DNA from: Gadus chalcogrammus
Lineage: Eukaryota; Chordata; Actinopteri; Gadiformes; Gadidae
Length of the DNA stretch: 64,000 nt
NCBI RefSeq assembly: GCF_026213295.1
Contig: NC_079415.1
Coordinates: 21,724,639-21,788,638, forward strand
Direction of reading: 5' to 3'
Position numbers and translations under genes: made by a program. Below the pieces are notes generated by a model. That model was given only the letters and a program-made list of their open reading frames with translations. It ran no database searches and had not been told where the DNA came from. Shown here in pieces: positions 11,116 to 23,046 of this stretch. Position 1 is the stretch's first letter; each line of letters begins with the position of its first letter.

Positions 11116-14100
11116 TTATTTAAGCAAATATATATTCCATTTTGTCCATCTTGCAATATATAAATCATACTCCAATCTAAGCAGAAGAGTTAACCTTTCC
11201 ATCTCGTGAATCTCTTTAATAATTTCTAGCCAATTATCTATTGTAGGTGGATCGGCCTGTAACCATTTGCGAGTAATGGCTTTTTTTGCTGCTGCAGTTA
11301 ATATTTTCAGAAGATATTTATCAGTTCTCGGTAATTCTTCTGGAAAATCACCCAAATACAATGATACACACGTCAATGGAATCTGTATCCCCAGAATTTG
11401 CTTCATAATTTCCCAGATTTCCTCCCAAAATCTTTTTAATTTTAGACAGTCCCAAAAGATGTGATAATGGTTTGCTCCTATTACACCACAGTCCCTCCAG
11501 CATGGATGGTTTGATGATGTTATATGCATTTTCAATTTAGGAGTAATGAAGTAGCGAACAAGGTTCTTCCAGCTAAATTCACGCCAGTAAGCAGAACAGG
11601 TTGTAGAGAAAACATTTTCACATATATTCTCCCATTGTTGGGAGGTTATTGTGTCATGTAGTTCCTTTTCCCATCTCTCCTTAATGTAACTTGTGGAAGT
11701 TCCTCTGCCATTTGCTATTCCCTGATATAGTTTTGAGATTATTGATTTAGTACTGCTATTGTATGTTTGTATTATCAATTGTATAATCCCATTAGGTTCC
11801 AGATTTGTCTGCTTTTTGTCAATCTCTTTTAAGAAGTAGTGGCGTAACTGCAAATATCTGAAAAAATCCTGTTTTAACTGGGTCCATAAGTTTAATTGTT
11901 TTATGACATCAAACCAGGTATTTAAAGTAAAGGAAACCAAGGGATTAATGTCTTCCTGATTAATTGAAAATAGTTTATGGTCCCCAATCATTGCTTGTAT
12001 TGGTATGCATTTGTACAATCTCTCAATCTCCTTCCATTTGGCCTCATATCTGTCATCACTCCAAAGAACTATTGTTTTCATTTGGGCAGCAAGGTAATAA
12101 TCCCAAAGATTAGGAAGAGACATTCCACCTCGTTCTTTACTGGTTTTTAATGTACTATATTTAATCCTAGGTTTCTTTCCCATCCAAATAAATCGAGAAA
12201 TGAGTTTGTCCCAATCGTGAAACTGTTTAATTGGAATTTTTACTGGTAAAGACATAAACAGGTAAAGCAGCCTGGGTAGAATAAATGTTTTAATAGTCTC
12301 AATTCTAGCAAGAATGTTGTCCAGTGATTCAGATCTTCTTTAATTTTCTTGCTCACCGTATCATAGTTTTTTTTATATAGGTCACTGGGACAGTGGGTTA
12401 ACCAGACTCCTAAGTATTTGATTGCCTTTTGAGACCAATCAACTGGAAGTCTTTGCCTAAGGTCCGGTGGCGGATTATAGTTGTATGCTAGTATTTGTGT
12501 TTTTTGTATGTTGAGCTTATAGCCTGAGAATGCCCCAAATATGTCAAGGAAATCCAAAAGCGCGCACAGTGATGCTTCTGGGTTTGAAATATATAAAATA
12601 ACATCATCAGCATATAATCCTATTTTATGTTCGGTTTCATTGTGCGTAATTCCTTGAATATTCTCATTCTCTCTGATTTCCTGAGCCAAAGGTTCTATGT
12701 ATAGTGCAAATAGTGTAGGCGAAAGTGAGCATCCTTGGCGAGTGGATCGTTCCAGTTTTATACATTCAGTTAGGCGCCCGTTTATCTTGATTCTTGCTGT
12801 TGGTGCTGAGTATAGGGTTTTAATACTATTGATTGAATTTTCTGTAAAGCCAAATCGTTCAAGAACTAAAAACAAATATTCCCAGCTGACGCAATCAAAA
12901 GCCTTCTCAGCATCAAGACTGACTAACACAGCATTCATTTTATTTTCCTTTATGTTTTGTATTATATGAAGAGAGCGTCTGATATTATCTTGTGTTTGAC
13001 GTTCCCGGACAAATCCAGTTTGGTCATTGTCAATCAGTTCAGGAATAAAGGAGTCTAGTCTTTTGGATATAATAGATGTGTACAGTCGGTAATCTTGATT
13101 TAAAATTTAAATTGGCCTATATGAACTACATAACAATTTATTTTTCCCCTCTTTTGGGATAATAGAGATGAAGGCTTCATTCCATGACGGAGGGATAGAC
13201 ATTTTCTCAAGTGTCCAATTGAAAGATTTCAAGAGCACTGGATTCAGCTCTTCTCTAAACATTTTATACCATTCAGCAGGTAGACCGTCGGTTCCTGGAG
13301 TTTTATTGTTTTTTAATGAATTCATTACAATCCCTAATTCTTCCTCAGTGATCTGTGAGGTTAGATTCTTATTTTGAAATTCTCCAATTGAGGGCAAATC
13401 CAATGAGTTCAGAAAAACGTTTATATTCTCCTTGTTATCTTGTTTTGGTTGAGAGTATAACGTCTTGTAATATGTCCGGAATGCAGCATCAATTTCATCC
13501 AAATCGTTATACATTCGTCCTGTCTTGGGATCTAATATTTTGTATATAGATTGTGAGATCTGTTTTTTCTTAATTTTTTTTGCTAATAATTTTGTAGCTC
13601 TGGGACCTACTTCGTAATATGTTTGTTTTATGAATTTGTATTTTTTGTCTAACTCTTCTTTATAATTGTTAGACATTTGATTCTTTATTTATTTTATTTG
13701 CCTCAATATCTGGTCACTCGGATTTTCGATGTGGTGCTTTTCTAGTTCTCTCAGTCTACCTTCAAGCTCTTTACGTTTTTTTTCTTTTGTTTTCTTAATA
13801 TTTGTGCCGATGGATATCAGTTTACCCCTAATAACTGCCTTCAAAGCGTCCCATAGTATATTCGGGTTTACTTCTCCATTATCCACAAGATAAGTTTTAA
13901 TTTCAGCTTTTATTTGTTGTATGACAGTTTTGTTATTAAGCAAGGCTGTATTGAGTCTCCAAATTGTTCTTTTTGGTCTACTATCCAAGTACAATGTTAG
14001 ATACATCGGTGAGTGGTCTGAAGTGTCCCTTGAGCCGATATCACAGTTAATAATTCTGTGTCTGTCATTCTTAAAAACGAAGAAAAAATCTATCCTTGAG

Positions 14101-14735
14101 TATACTGTATGGGGAGCTGAAAAATATGTATAGTCTCTATCCGTTGGGTGAAGTTCTCTCCAGACATCCAGTAAGCCAATCTCCTCTAGGCCCTTTCTCA
14201 GGATTTTATTTTGTGGTGATACAGTCCTCTTATTGTTAGATGTGTCTTCTCTATTTATTACCATGTTAAAATCTCCAGCACAGATTAATGTACCTTGTGA
14301 CTCTGAGGCTATGAGCTCGAGAACTGTCTTCATTAGTTTTGGATCACTTTGTGGAGGTAGATAAACAGAGATAAGAGTGGTCATGTTATTTTCTATTCTA
14401 CCTTGCACTAAAATATATCTGCCCTCACTATCCCTAATCTCCTTTACTAATTCAAAATTTAGGGAATTATGTAATAATACCGCTACACCTCTTTTGTGGC
14501 CTGTCTTAAAGGAACTATAAAATGTGTTCTTGTACCCAAACTGCTTTAGTTTTTCATGTTCATCTTTAGATAGATGGGTTTCCTGTAGAAATATGATCTG
14601 AGGTTTCTCCCTTCTCATCTTAGCCATTACTCTACTCCTCTTAACTGGATTATTCAAACCATTCACATTCCAAGAAGCTACTTTAAAGTGTCTGTACCCC
14701 ATGACAGTAGTTATATGTGCCGACAATATGAACAA
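11116..14735 (-). pseudogene. L1 ORF2: endonuclease and reverse transcriptase, lightly broken
   Basis: 14735-13689 is the apurinic endonuclease, with VASWNVNGLN, FLQETHLS, AGDFNMV and DTSDHSP, the expected catalytic blocks. 13676-12240 is reverse transcriptase, with [38 protein letters not shown] and LYADDVILYI. 12255-11116 is the C-terminal region ending KWNIYLLK, with a Cys-rich part near HPCWRDCG. The endonuclease and both reverse-transcriptase parts share one frame, interrupted only by a TAA near 13686 and another at 13107-13109. One single-base frameshift lies near 12320. These three lesions abolish a full-length product. The nicking and reverse-transcribing enzyme of an L1 acts in cis on its own RNA in target-primed reverse transcription. 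Confidence 0.93.
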
Positions 14736-14786
14736 ATGAACAATGACAAAAACAAATAACAGGCACTTTTAGAACAGAAAACAAAC

Positions 14787-15344
14787 ATTTTAAATTAAAT
14801 AAAGTCAGTTGGCTGTGAAAGGACTGTCGCAGGGTGAGCACCTGGGTTTTCAAAACCACAGCCTGACCATTTCCATGTTTTGCATATTCTATGTTGTAAA
14901 CTTTTCTTGTACATCTATTGCACGTCTGCCTGTCCTGGGTGAGGGATCCCTCCTCTGTCTCTCACCCTGAGGTTTCTCCAGTTTTTCCCTGTTAGTTTTT
15001 TTTTCAATTGCTAACAAGCATTGGTCGGAACTAAGGTGACCAGATTTCTGAGACAAAATCAGGTGACATTTTCGGTTCAGAGGCGTAAAAACCTCAAACA
15101 TGTAGTGTTTTTGTCTTTGAAAAACTAAAACGGGGACACTGCCCTTACCATTCATAAAGCGGTTTCTCTCACCCTATTTCTCCTAAATTGCAAAGGAATT
15201 GATTAACAATGAGTTTTTTTCCTCTGATCAAAGTAGCTGAGATCAAGAACATCCATAAAATCAGCTGTAATAAATAGGTATCAGCCAGACACTTCACCCA
15301 AAACTAAGGCCTCCTCCTTACACCATATGATTTTCACAAGATTT
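14787..15344. other. Non-coding flank beyond the L1
   Basis: This continues the pre-insertion sequence interrupted at 10172. 15030-15070 has a GGTGACCAGATTTCTGAGAC motif reminiscent of DNA-element termini, without a partner. No gene recognised. Confidence 0.4.
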
Positions 15345-15670
15345 AGTGCTTTGTCTATTTTCTATGAATATTAATATGCAGAAATTATCATTTTTGTTCA
15401 ATAACTTCCACATCATGTGACCCAGTGACTCCAAACCAGTATCCAATTGTATTACCAAACTGATCAAATATGACACACCACTTTTTATGCTATTTTAGTG
15501 CTTTGTCTATTTTCTATGAATATTAATATGCAGAATTGATCATTTTTGTTCAATAACTTCCACATCATGTGACCCAGTGACTCCAAACCAGTATCCAATT
15601 GTATTACTTAGCCCTAAAAATAAGACACACCACTTTTTATGGTATTTTAGTGCTTTGTCTATTTTTTGGC
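15345..15670. repeat. 152-bp tandem duplication
   Basis: Units start AGTGCTTTGTCTATTTT at 15345, 15497 and 15649, the last only about 20 bases long. The two full units are nearly identical over their first 110 bases and diverge towards the end of each. No coding function seen. Confidence 0.9.
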
Positions 15671-15951
15671 AACACGTCTCCGTGTGGATGGGCCCTAATT
15701 TTGGTGGTGGCCGCCACCGCCTAAAATGGTCAATGTGGGCTGAAACTAACATAATTCAGTATAATCATCTGACATACTGTGTTTTCCTGTTTTTAGGATC
15801 GGGTCCGTTCATTTTGAGAGGTTAAATCTGCATATTTCCGCTCCAACTCTGCATGAGTCTGAGGCTCTCTTCTCCCGTGCACGCTGTGTGCCACCTGTGT
15901 GCTCCCGTTTCGCTGTGCTGTGTAAGGCACACATCGGCATGGGGTGTCAGA

Positions 15952-16870
15952 TAGGGGTATGCGATATTGACAAAAATCTATATCCCAATATTTTTTGGGA
16001 TTTTGCCGATAACGATAATTGACGATATTTTGCATCCCTCAAAAATGTGTTTGTAAAAGCATCAAAGGCCTATTGTACTAGCTCGCTCTTGTTAATAGTA
16101 TATTAAATGTTAATGCTAATATTGACAAAAACAGCTTGTTCAAGAAAAACAAGTCTTATTTATTAACTTAAAACTGAGTCATTCAAGTAAGTACAATACA
16201 AAAACACTGAAATCACCAGTGCAAGTATTGAGATCATTCAGTGCAAGTATACGTAAACCATTTCAAAGTGGCTTATAGGATTTACACTATAAAATATTGC
16301 ACTAACAAACTATCATGAGAGCATTTTAAACTGACACTTCCCCCTAATGTAAACAATACTCATCATATTTGAACTACAAGGCATGAACATTAGAATGTGG
16401 ATACACATTTGACTGCTGTGCTGGAAGGTGAATTGTGCAGCATAAGCAAGAACAAAACTAAGTCTCCAAATCCAATCTTTATGCGTCAAATACTGCACAA
16501 AGAGTGGTGACAGATTTTGTTATTCCTTGCCATCTGTTGCCCTTCTTGTTGTAAGGCACTCCCTTGCCGAATGACGCTGTGTTTTCTTGTCAGTACCTTG
16601 CAGGCCGGTCGTGGTCGACCGCTGACTGCCGAAGCTTTTCATATTCTTCATATTCTGTGCTGTAGTTAATTTGCAGATGGTGAAACAAGTTCGTTGACGA
16701 GCTGTCTTTGACGGCAACCGCTTTCTGACATAGTTTGCAGATTGGCGTCTTTTGAGCAACATCAGTGTTTTCAAAGCCAAACCACCTCCATGTGAGTGAG
16801 AATGATCCACATTGAGCTATTAAATCCGAGGCTGGTAGAGTTTGTGGTTTGTTCACTCATTTTTAACTTC
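15952..16870 (-). mobile_element. hAT remnant with BED finger
   Basis: The low-coordinate end carries ATAGGGGTATGCGATATTG with nearby TATCG motifs, as in the termini of ZBED-type hAT elements. The coding remnant is on the - strand. The opposite terminus was not found, so the upper limit is approximate. Most of the transposase is missing, so this is a deletion derivative. Confidence 0.55.
16560..16856 (-). pseudogene. ZBED-type hAT transposase N-terminus (BED finger)
   Basis: From the ATG at 16856 the frame gives WRWFGFENTD, then CKLCQKAVAV and NLFHHLQINYSTEY: an aromatic lead, Cys-x2-Cys, then His residues in the layout of a BED finger, the DNA-binding module of hAT transposases and of domesticated ZBED genes. 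One expected ligand is altered (QINY where a His usually sits). Beyond about 16590 the similarity is lost. It is too short to act as a transposase. Confidence 0.65.
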
Positions 16871-17219
16871 AGCCATAGTATGCAGCTATGTTAGCTTGGT
16901 TTGTTGTGAAGTGTAAACACGGCATGTGTTCTCAATGTGCACGTGCCGTAGTCAGGGTTGCCAAATTGAGATTACATTTCCAAGCCAGACACACACAAAT
17001 ACAGAAAGACAAACTAACCACCTTTTAGGTAACCATTTTTTAATCATTTCCATTCCAAAATTGTGCACATAAATGAATAGTAGGTTGTGATTTAACTTTT
17101 GCCACCTTTTCCACCCTCAATGAGCATTAGCCTACACTACTATCTGAAAACTTAATTCTAAAATATTATGCTGCAATAGCCCAAAAATCTAATGATTATT
17201 AATTAGAGACAATGATAAC
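16871..17219. other. No gene seen
   Basis: A/T-rich sequence between the hAT remnant and the minisatellite. Nothing recognisable. Confidence 0.5.
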
Positions 17220-17528
17220 ATAGTGTCCACAAGTGAGAAGTGGGTAATAATATGGGTCCAATAAGTGACACACAGAAGTGTGTAAAATGGGCGCAACAAG
17301 TGACAGATTCAGAGAGTGTGATAATACGGGTCCAATAAGTGACACATAGAAGTGTGTAAAATGGGCGCAACAAGTGACAGATTTAGAGAGGTGTGTAACA
17401 ATATGGGTCCAATAAGTGACACATAGAAGTGTGTAAAATGGGCGCAACAAGTGACAGATTTAGAGAGGTGTGTGATAATATGGGTGCAATAAGTGACACA
17501 GAGAAGTGTGTAAAATGGGTGCAACAAG
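17220..17528. repeat. Minisatellite, 74-77-bp unit (left part)
   Basis: About four units begin GGGTCCAATAAGTGACACA (17254, 17328, 17405, 17482), followed by AAAATGGGCGCAACAAGTGACAG. The array is split by a transposon and resumes at 18814. Open frames on the - strand through it are repeats, not genes. Confidence 0.92.
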
Positions 17529-18813
17529 CAGTGCTTTAAGTGGGCCGGTACGCACCGGTACGCAGTACCCCTACTTCTAGATTTTACCCCATGGCATACC
17601 GGGACTTTTCTCGGACTTCTCACAAGCTCCCAGAACCCTTTCCTTTCCTCTCCAAAGCTGTCTCTCGGTGATTCATGGCAGCTAAACTACATTACCCAGG
17701 GCGCACTACGTGACGCTTGCCTCTATGTTCTCGCCGGTAGGCTATTATGTGACGCCCACTAGTTTGTTGTCACGGAAGTGGAACGTCACATTTGCTCATG
17801 ATCCACAGCAGTGTTGGATAAACAGGCATAAACAAAAGACACGATAGTAAAGTTGGCCTGGCTCCTAAAAGGCACAAAGAGAATATGGACCGGAACGGAG
17901 TGGCATGATGACAGAACTCTCAGACAGTCAAATACTACTGAGCCAGAAAATGCAGGTCAGCAGCAACAAGCTAATGTTAGCACACAGCCTGTTGCTATAG
18001 CAACGCCTGTTGCTAATGCTGCGACGTTAGCAATAACCTCGTTCAAGATGAATGACCAGACTGTTGGTGAAAGGATCAAGTACAGTGTTTTTTAAAAACC
18101 TGACAGTTCTGTTGAAATCCACTGTTGCTCTTTCTACAAGTATATGGATATTCAGTGGTGGAAAGTAACTAAGTAAATTTACTCTAGTAAGTACTGTACT
18201 TAAGTAAAATGTTGATGTATTTTACTTTTGTGAATAAATTTTATACTAAGCTATACTATTCAGAGGAAATATTGTACTTTTTACTCAACTACATTTATTC
18301 AGTAACTTTAGTTACCAGTTACTTTACAGATTCTGATTCTCAATACAAAATATCTCAATTATAATTTAAAAATAATATATATCATGTATTGTTTTGGATT
18401 GAGCTACACAGAAGTATATAAAATAATTCAATTTTGCCCCACCTTTTATCAGCTGCAACGTGATAATTAATCTATCAATGACAATCTTATGATGTTGAGA
18501 TTGTACTTTAAGTACATTTTGATGCTAATAGTTTTATACTTTTACTCAAGTTACATTTTGAATGCAGGACTTTTACTACAGTAGTGGTATTACTACTTTT
18601 ACTGAAGTAAAAGCTCTGAGTACTTCTTCCACCACTGTGAATATTTGAAGAAATGAATGTTGTGAAAATCAGCATTATCTTTCAGTATCTTTTATTCACT
18701 GTAGAAATTCAGAATGTAATACTTAATGATTTGACAATATCGGCTGCCCAATACACATGCCAACAGGTGAAAAGGGGAGTACTGGCACTTATTTTTTTCC
18801 ACTTAAAGCACTG
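17529..18813. mobile_element. hAT element inserted in the minisatellite, 8-bp target duplication
   Basis: The termini CAGTGCTTTAAGTGG and CCACTTAAAGCACTG are exact 15-bp inverted repeats. GCAACAAG, part of the minisatellite unit, is duplicated at 17521-17528 and 18814-18821. The element carries no recognisable transposase; an 80-codon frame at 17853-18095, rich in Gln, Ala and Thr, might be a scrap of an N-terminus. It contains the nested MITE 18153-18637. Confidence 0.93.
18153..18637. mobile_element. 485-bp MITE nested in the preceding hAT element
   Basis: Termini CAGTGGTGGAA and TTCCACCACTG. The flanks TGGATATT (18145-18152) and TGAATATT (18638-18645) differ at one base, an aged 8-bp hAT-type duplication. 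The interior has AAGTACTGTACTTAAGTA-type palindromes and no frame. This is a widespread hAT-MITE style in fish. Confidence 0.9.
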
Positions 18814-18985
18814 GCAACAAGTGACAGATTTAGAGTGTAATAATATGGGTCCAATGAGTGACACAGAAGTGTGTAAAATGGGCGCAACAAGTGACAGATT
18901 TAGAGAGGTGTGTAACACAGGGGCTCAAAAGTGACGTTGTAAGAGAATTGTGTAATATGGGTCTAATAAGTGACAAAGCGTGAGA
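18814..18985. repeat. Minisatellite (right part)
   Basis: About two further units of the 74-77-bp repeat, more diverged towards the end. Confidence 0.85.
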
Positions 18986-19177
18986 GTGGTCCCCAAAGGT
19001 GACCACCCTGACTCCTATGAAACTTTTTTTTGGAATTCTGCTTATTTAAACAGACTTTTGTAATATATGACTGTTGCTGATCATTGGTGATTTTTGTCAG
19101 AGCTGTACGAGCCCTGGAAAGGGTGGGCCCCGCAGATGACAGTCCTGACTAATGGTCTCTCAAGTTATGGCGTGGGA

Positions 19178-19180
<3 letters not shown>

Positions 19181-19225
<45 letters not shown>
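19181..19225. repeat. (GT)n microsatellite
   Basis: A perfect 45-bp GT run. It may be the CA-rich tail of the adjacent - strand L1, now separated from it by a pogo element. Confidence 0.95.
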
Positions 19226-19227
<2 letters not shown>

Positions 19228-19238
19228 TCCGCTACCTA

Positions 19239-19821
19239 CCGTATTTTCCGGACTATAAGTCGTGGTTTTTTTGTAGTTTGGCTTGCCCTGCGACTTATAT
19301 TTCGAAGCGACTTATATGCCAAAATTGTGCGTACATAATCCTCGGCCGCAAGAGGGCACCGTCATTCATTAGGCCTACAACTGAACGCTGCAAGCCTACT
19401 GCACCACCGAATAAATTATATTCTCGTCCTCAATGTCCTCCGGTTCAACCAAAGCTACCCCAGCCTTAGCTGCAATTTTGTGCAACATAGCTGTCACACA
19501 TCACAGCGCATGACTTGGCCGGCGAAAACTGGAGCCCTCCGCTTGACTTGTGAAGGCATCTGACCACGGCGCATACGGGTCCGGTGGAATCCCGGTGTCA
19601 CTGAATTCGGTATACTCTCAGAACTACGAGGGACCGACACACCTATATTGCTATTGCAATTTCATTCAGTCTCTCCAGACTAAACGTTCTTGTTTAAATG
19701 TTTAAAAATAAATGCGACTTATACACCGATGCGACGTATATATGTTTTTTTCCTCGTCATGGAGCATTTTTTGACTGATGCGACTTATACTCGGGAGCGA
19801 CGTATAGTCCGGAAAATACGG
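19239..19821. mobile_element. Pogo/Tc1-mariner-like MITE with TA duplication
   Basis: Termini CCGTATTTTCCGGACTATA and TATAGTCCGGAAAATACGG, flanked by TA at 19237-19238 and 19822-19823. Subterminal repeats of GCGACTTATA are abundant in both directions. The same terminal style ends the fragment at 28772, next to a pogo-like transposase scrap, which supports the family call. No coding capacity. Confidence 0.88.
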
Positions 19822-19826
19822 TACTG

Positions 19827-20361
19827 TCCTACAGTCATAGCGGAGCTATGACTGTAGGAAGTTGGAAAGTGAGGGCCAGGTTGGGTTATTACCAGTTGAG
19901 TTGTTTGAGAGTTCTAGTGAGATGTGATCTAATAGTAGGTTTTTCCAGATGGAAATATGAATATTATTTTTTGATTTCCAGTTTATGAGCATAGTCTTCT
20001 TGGCGACAGCTAGCGCAACCAACAAGGTTGTATTGCTAAAGTGATTTAGGTTGATTGTAGTGGTATCTCCAAGCAGACAGATTGACGGGGAGGTTGGGAT
20101 GCAGCAGCCAAAGAACGTGGTGAGTAGCCCTGTGATCTTCTCCCAGAAATGTGTAACAGGGGAGCAGTACCAAGTGAAACCCATGCGAAATAGTTTATGT
20201 CCTGTGAGGTGAGTCCTGTGGATAATTTTATATAGTATTAACTGTAGGTTTGTATTTTTGGTCATGAGAAAGGTATTTTTGCAGATTTGAGTCCAGAAAT
20301 TGGCATCGGTAGAGATAGAGAGATCTGATTCCCATTTGGCAGATGGTAGACTTGTCGTGGT
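19827..20361 (-). pseudogene. L1 ORF2 C-terminus, piece 3 of 3
   Basis: A - strand frame from about 20361 to the stop at 19846, with WTQICKNTFLMTKNTNLQ and FRMGFTWYCSPVTHFWEKI, typical of the region after reverse transcriptase in fish L1-like ORF2. It continues in frame from pieces at 24539-24639 and 29432-29945 once two inserted elements are discounted. A perfect 14-bp-arm hairpin (CCTACAGTCATAGC and inverse, 19828-19858) overlaps its end. Confidence 0.85.
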
Positions 20362-20368
20362 GTCTGTC

Positions 20369-20798
20369 CAACCCGGTATCACGCGATTGCGTGCTCCTGC
20401 GCACGAACGTTAATCTATTGAAGCGTGTTCCCGAGCACGATAGTCCGACTTTTTGCGTGTTACACAAAACGAAATGTAAACCAATGCATTCTGAATGGGA
20501 GTGTTCTAAGACAATTAACGTGCTCCACAAAACGGTACGAGAGAGAGAGAGAAAGAGAGAGCGGGAGGGACAGAGAGAGAGAGAGAGCGAGAGAGAGGCT
20601 TCAGAAAGGGTGTGCGCAGATAGTACAGTGCACCCTAGTTATGTTTATGCCAAAACCTATATATATAATTAGGCTGTGGAAATTGCAATAAGTTAAGAAC
20701 ACACCTTGCACGTTGAGCACACAGCCGTGTGACTCGTTTATTTTGTAAAAAATAAAACCGGAAATCAAAGCGTGCTGAAGGTAAACAAATCCAGCATG
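20369..20798. repeat. Outer left arm of the palindromic element
   Basis: 430 bp from CAACCCGG to CCAGCATG, inverted copy of 24105-24531. It has GCGTGCTCCTGCGCACG, an inner palindrome, near the end, and a GA-rich tract at 20537-20597. Confidence 0.92.
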
Positions 20799-20836
20799 TT
20801 TGTTGAGGGGGGGGAGACACGTTTGTAGGGGGGGGG

Positions 20837-20900
20837 CACGCTCGACAACGAGAGTTGGTTTTTATTGAACGCTCGACAACGAGAGTTGGTTTTTATTGAA
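20837..20900. repeat. 31-bp direct repeat, two copies
   Basis: CGCTCGACAACGAGAGTTGG plus TTTTTATTGAA occurs twice in tandem. The flanking block 20799-21134 has no counterpart on the right side of the palindrome, so it is an asymmetric insertion or relic. Confidence 0.85.
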
Positions 20901-21134
20901 CGAGACTTCAACACGGAACAGCTGCACGAAACGATGGTCACGTCACTCTTGGTGACGGTGTCGACAATAATGAACACACAAACAATGTTAATAGAACGAC
21001 ACACAACCACATAACATCCCGAACCCATTAACCCCACTTAATCCTAACAACAAAACAAGTTAACAAAAGCCCCATTTGTCAACTGAGAACCCCAATTCCC
21101 AGAATCCCCCGCGGCTCCGGAACACGGCGGAGCT

Positions 21135-21573
21135 TATATTAATCTTTATTATCTGAATGGGAAATGCAATATTTTAGGACAGATACACCATTAAACGCGT
21201 TTCTAATGACATTTCTAGCGAGAAATGTACATTTTCCTTACATAATCTTCAGTCAGTGAATGTGTATGATCTTTATTAATCTTTATTATCTGAATGGGAA
21301 ATTCAATATTTTAGGACAGATACACCATTAAACGCGTTTCTAATGACTTTTCTAGCGAGAAATGTACATTTTCCTTACATAATCTTCAGTCAGTGAATGT
21401 GTATGATCTTTATTAATCTTTATTATCTGAATGGGAAATGCAATATTTTAGGACCGATTCACCGTTAAACGTGTTTCTAATAACATTTCTAGCGAGAAAT
21501 ATACTTTTTACTTGCATAATCTTCAGTCAGTGATTGTGTCTGATCTTTAGTTTTATAGTTATTAGGATTTGAC
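21135..21573. repeat. 137-bp tandem array, about three units (left inner arm)
   Basis: Units start AATCTTTATTATCTGAATGG at 21141, 21278 and 21415, an exact 137-bp period. Inverted copies (about 2.3 units) occur at 23696-24010. Part of the unit (TTTCTAGCGAGAAATGTACA and TTCAGTCAGTGAATGTG) is related to 22310-22370 and to 27768-27850. Confidence 0.93.
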
Positions 21574-21582
21574 CTTGGCCCT

Positions 21583-21667
21583 TGGCCCGGTCGGACCCCG
21601 AGGGCAGGAAGGGGGGGCCTGCCCTCGGGGGCCCCCCCTTCCTGCCCTCGGGGTCTGACCGGGCCAA
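21583..21667. repeat. GC-rich perfect-stem hairpin
   Basis: Arms of about 38 bases, CTTGGCCCGGTCGGACCCCG and onwards, are followed after a short loop by the near-exact inverse ending CTGACCGGGCCAAG. Very stable on paper; one or two mismatches. Confidence 0.9.
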
Positions 21668-22499
21668 GTTTCGGTGCGGAGGTCCCAGTTAGGCCCTAGA
21701 ATAAGGTATTAAAATTTCAGGGCGGTAGGACCTTCCTATCTCAAAAACTGTTTTTCCACCACATTCTGAACCATTAGGTCTTGCAGGCTACACTTCTGAG
21801 GGGCTTTGTCCAAATGACACTCCATTTGGGAAAACTTTTTTTCTCTATAGAACTCCAAATCTCGGATATGTCGTACACAGGGCCCCGGGAAATGTGTGTA
21901 AACATTTTAGCATCCCTAGCTATCTCGAAAAGGTCGGCAAAGGGGCGTGACCTCCAACAGTACAGTAAATGTACATAAGACAGAGGTTAGTTTCTAGTCC
22001 CCATTTTTTGTGGGATGGAGGTGTACATTTGTGGCTAATGGTGTGTAGACACAGCTGGCCTGTGGCCACGTTTTTGAAGTCGGGGGTCAAAAGGTCAAAA
22101 GTAGCCGGCATCACGCCGCTTATGAGATAACAAAAAGTTAATGTGTGTTTCTCTCATAACTTTTTGTCATTATTAAAGAGAGGCCTGATTCTCAGATATG
22201 CATGTTGGATGGCTAGGGTGTAGGTCTGGGAAGAACTTCAGGCCAAAATCTTGCAAGCGAGCCGCTGGGTGCAGGTGCAACGAGATGGAGCACTTGCTGA
22301 GCCTGGACTTTCATAATCTTCGCTCTGTGAATGTAAAGGATGTTTGGTCGGATGTTACGACGAAGAATCATAATGTGAATGGGAATATTCTATAAATCTC
22401 TTGATATCATCTTTCGTCTCAACACTTCTGCTGCAGCCACTTAAAGTCTCACTCCGAGAACCTTAAAATATGAATCAATCCATTAGAAGTATGAAAAAA

Positions 22500-23046
22500 T
22501 TCCCGGTGGTGCAACAGAGCAAACAAGGTGTCCTTTGACATCTACGTTTCGAGACGATTGCAACAGTGCCACACATGATCATATTTGAATATGTTTCGGG
22601 GTAGTAATTAGCTGTCGATTTTGGAGGCCTTTATCAATAATGACCAGCTATAGATTTGCTTCCCGATGGAGATTTTTGACAAATTACATGTTAATTAGCA
22701 TCTACACGTTAAGCTGAGTCCAATGAGATCAAGCTCGGCCTCTTGCTACACCGAGATCATGTCCTAGACCTAGGTGTACCATGTAAAATACATGTTACCA
22801 TTAGCTAGAGTGTCGTTCTTGGTGTCATTGGACTCAACGTGTAGATGCTAAATAACATGTCATTTGTGACAAATCTTTATCGGGAAGCAAATCAATAGCT
22901 GCTCAGTATTGATTAAGGCCTCCAATTTTGACAGCTAATTACTACCATTAAACATGTTCGAATATGCTCATGTATGGCACCGTTGCAATCTCCTGGAAGC
23001 GTAGATGTTGAAGGACACCTTGTTCGTCCTCTTACGCCACCGGGAA
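22500..23046. repeat. Central inverted repeat with ~240-bp arms
   Basis: The left arm starts TTCCCGGTGG and right arm ends CCACCGGGAA. Shared blocks include AACAAGGTGTCCTT, GTAGTAATTAGCTGTC, TTTGCTTCCCGAT and GCATCTACACGTT. Arms look roughly 80 percent alike, with a spacer of about 65 bases. No coding sequence. Confidence 0.88.

Larger units (their letters stand above)
10173..14774 (-). mobile_element. L1 retrotransposon insertion with 12-bp target duplication
   Basis: A - strand L1 copy. The tail is the T-run at 10173-10184 on the + strand (a poly-A on the L1 strand). CAGAAAACAAAC occurs exactly at 10161-10172 and again at 14775-14786, a 12-bp target-site duplication, so both boundaries are fixed. 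The copy is 5'-truncated just upstream of ORF2, so ORF1 is absent. A 705-bp DNA transposon sits in the 3' UTR. Few disabling mutations and the perfect duplication suggest a relatively recent insertion. Confidence 0.93.
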
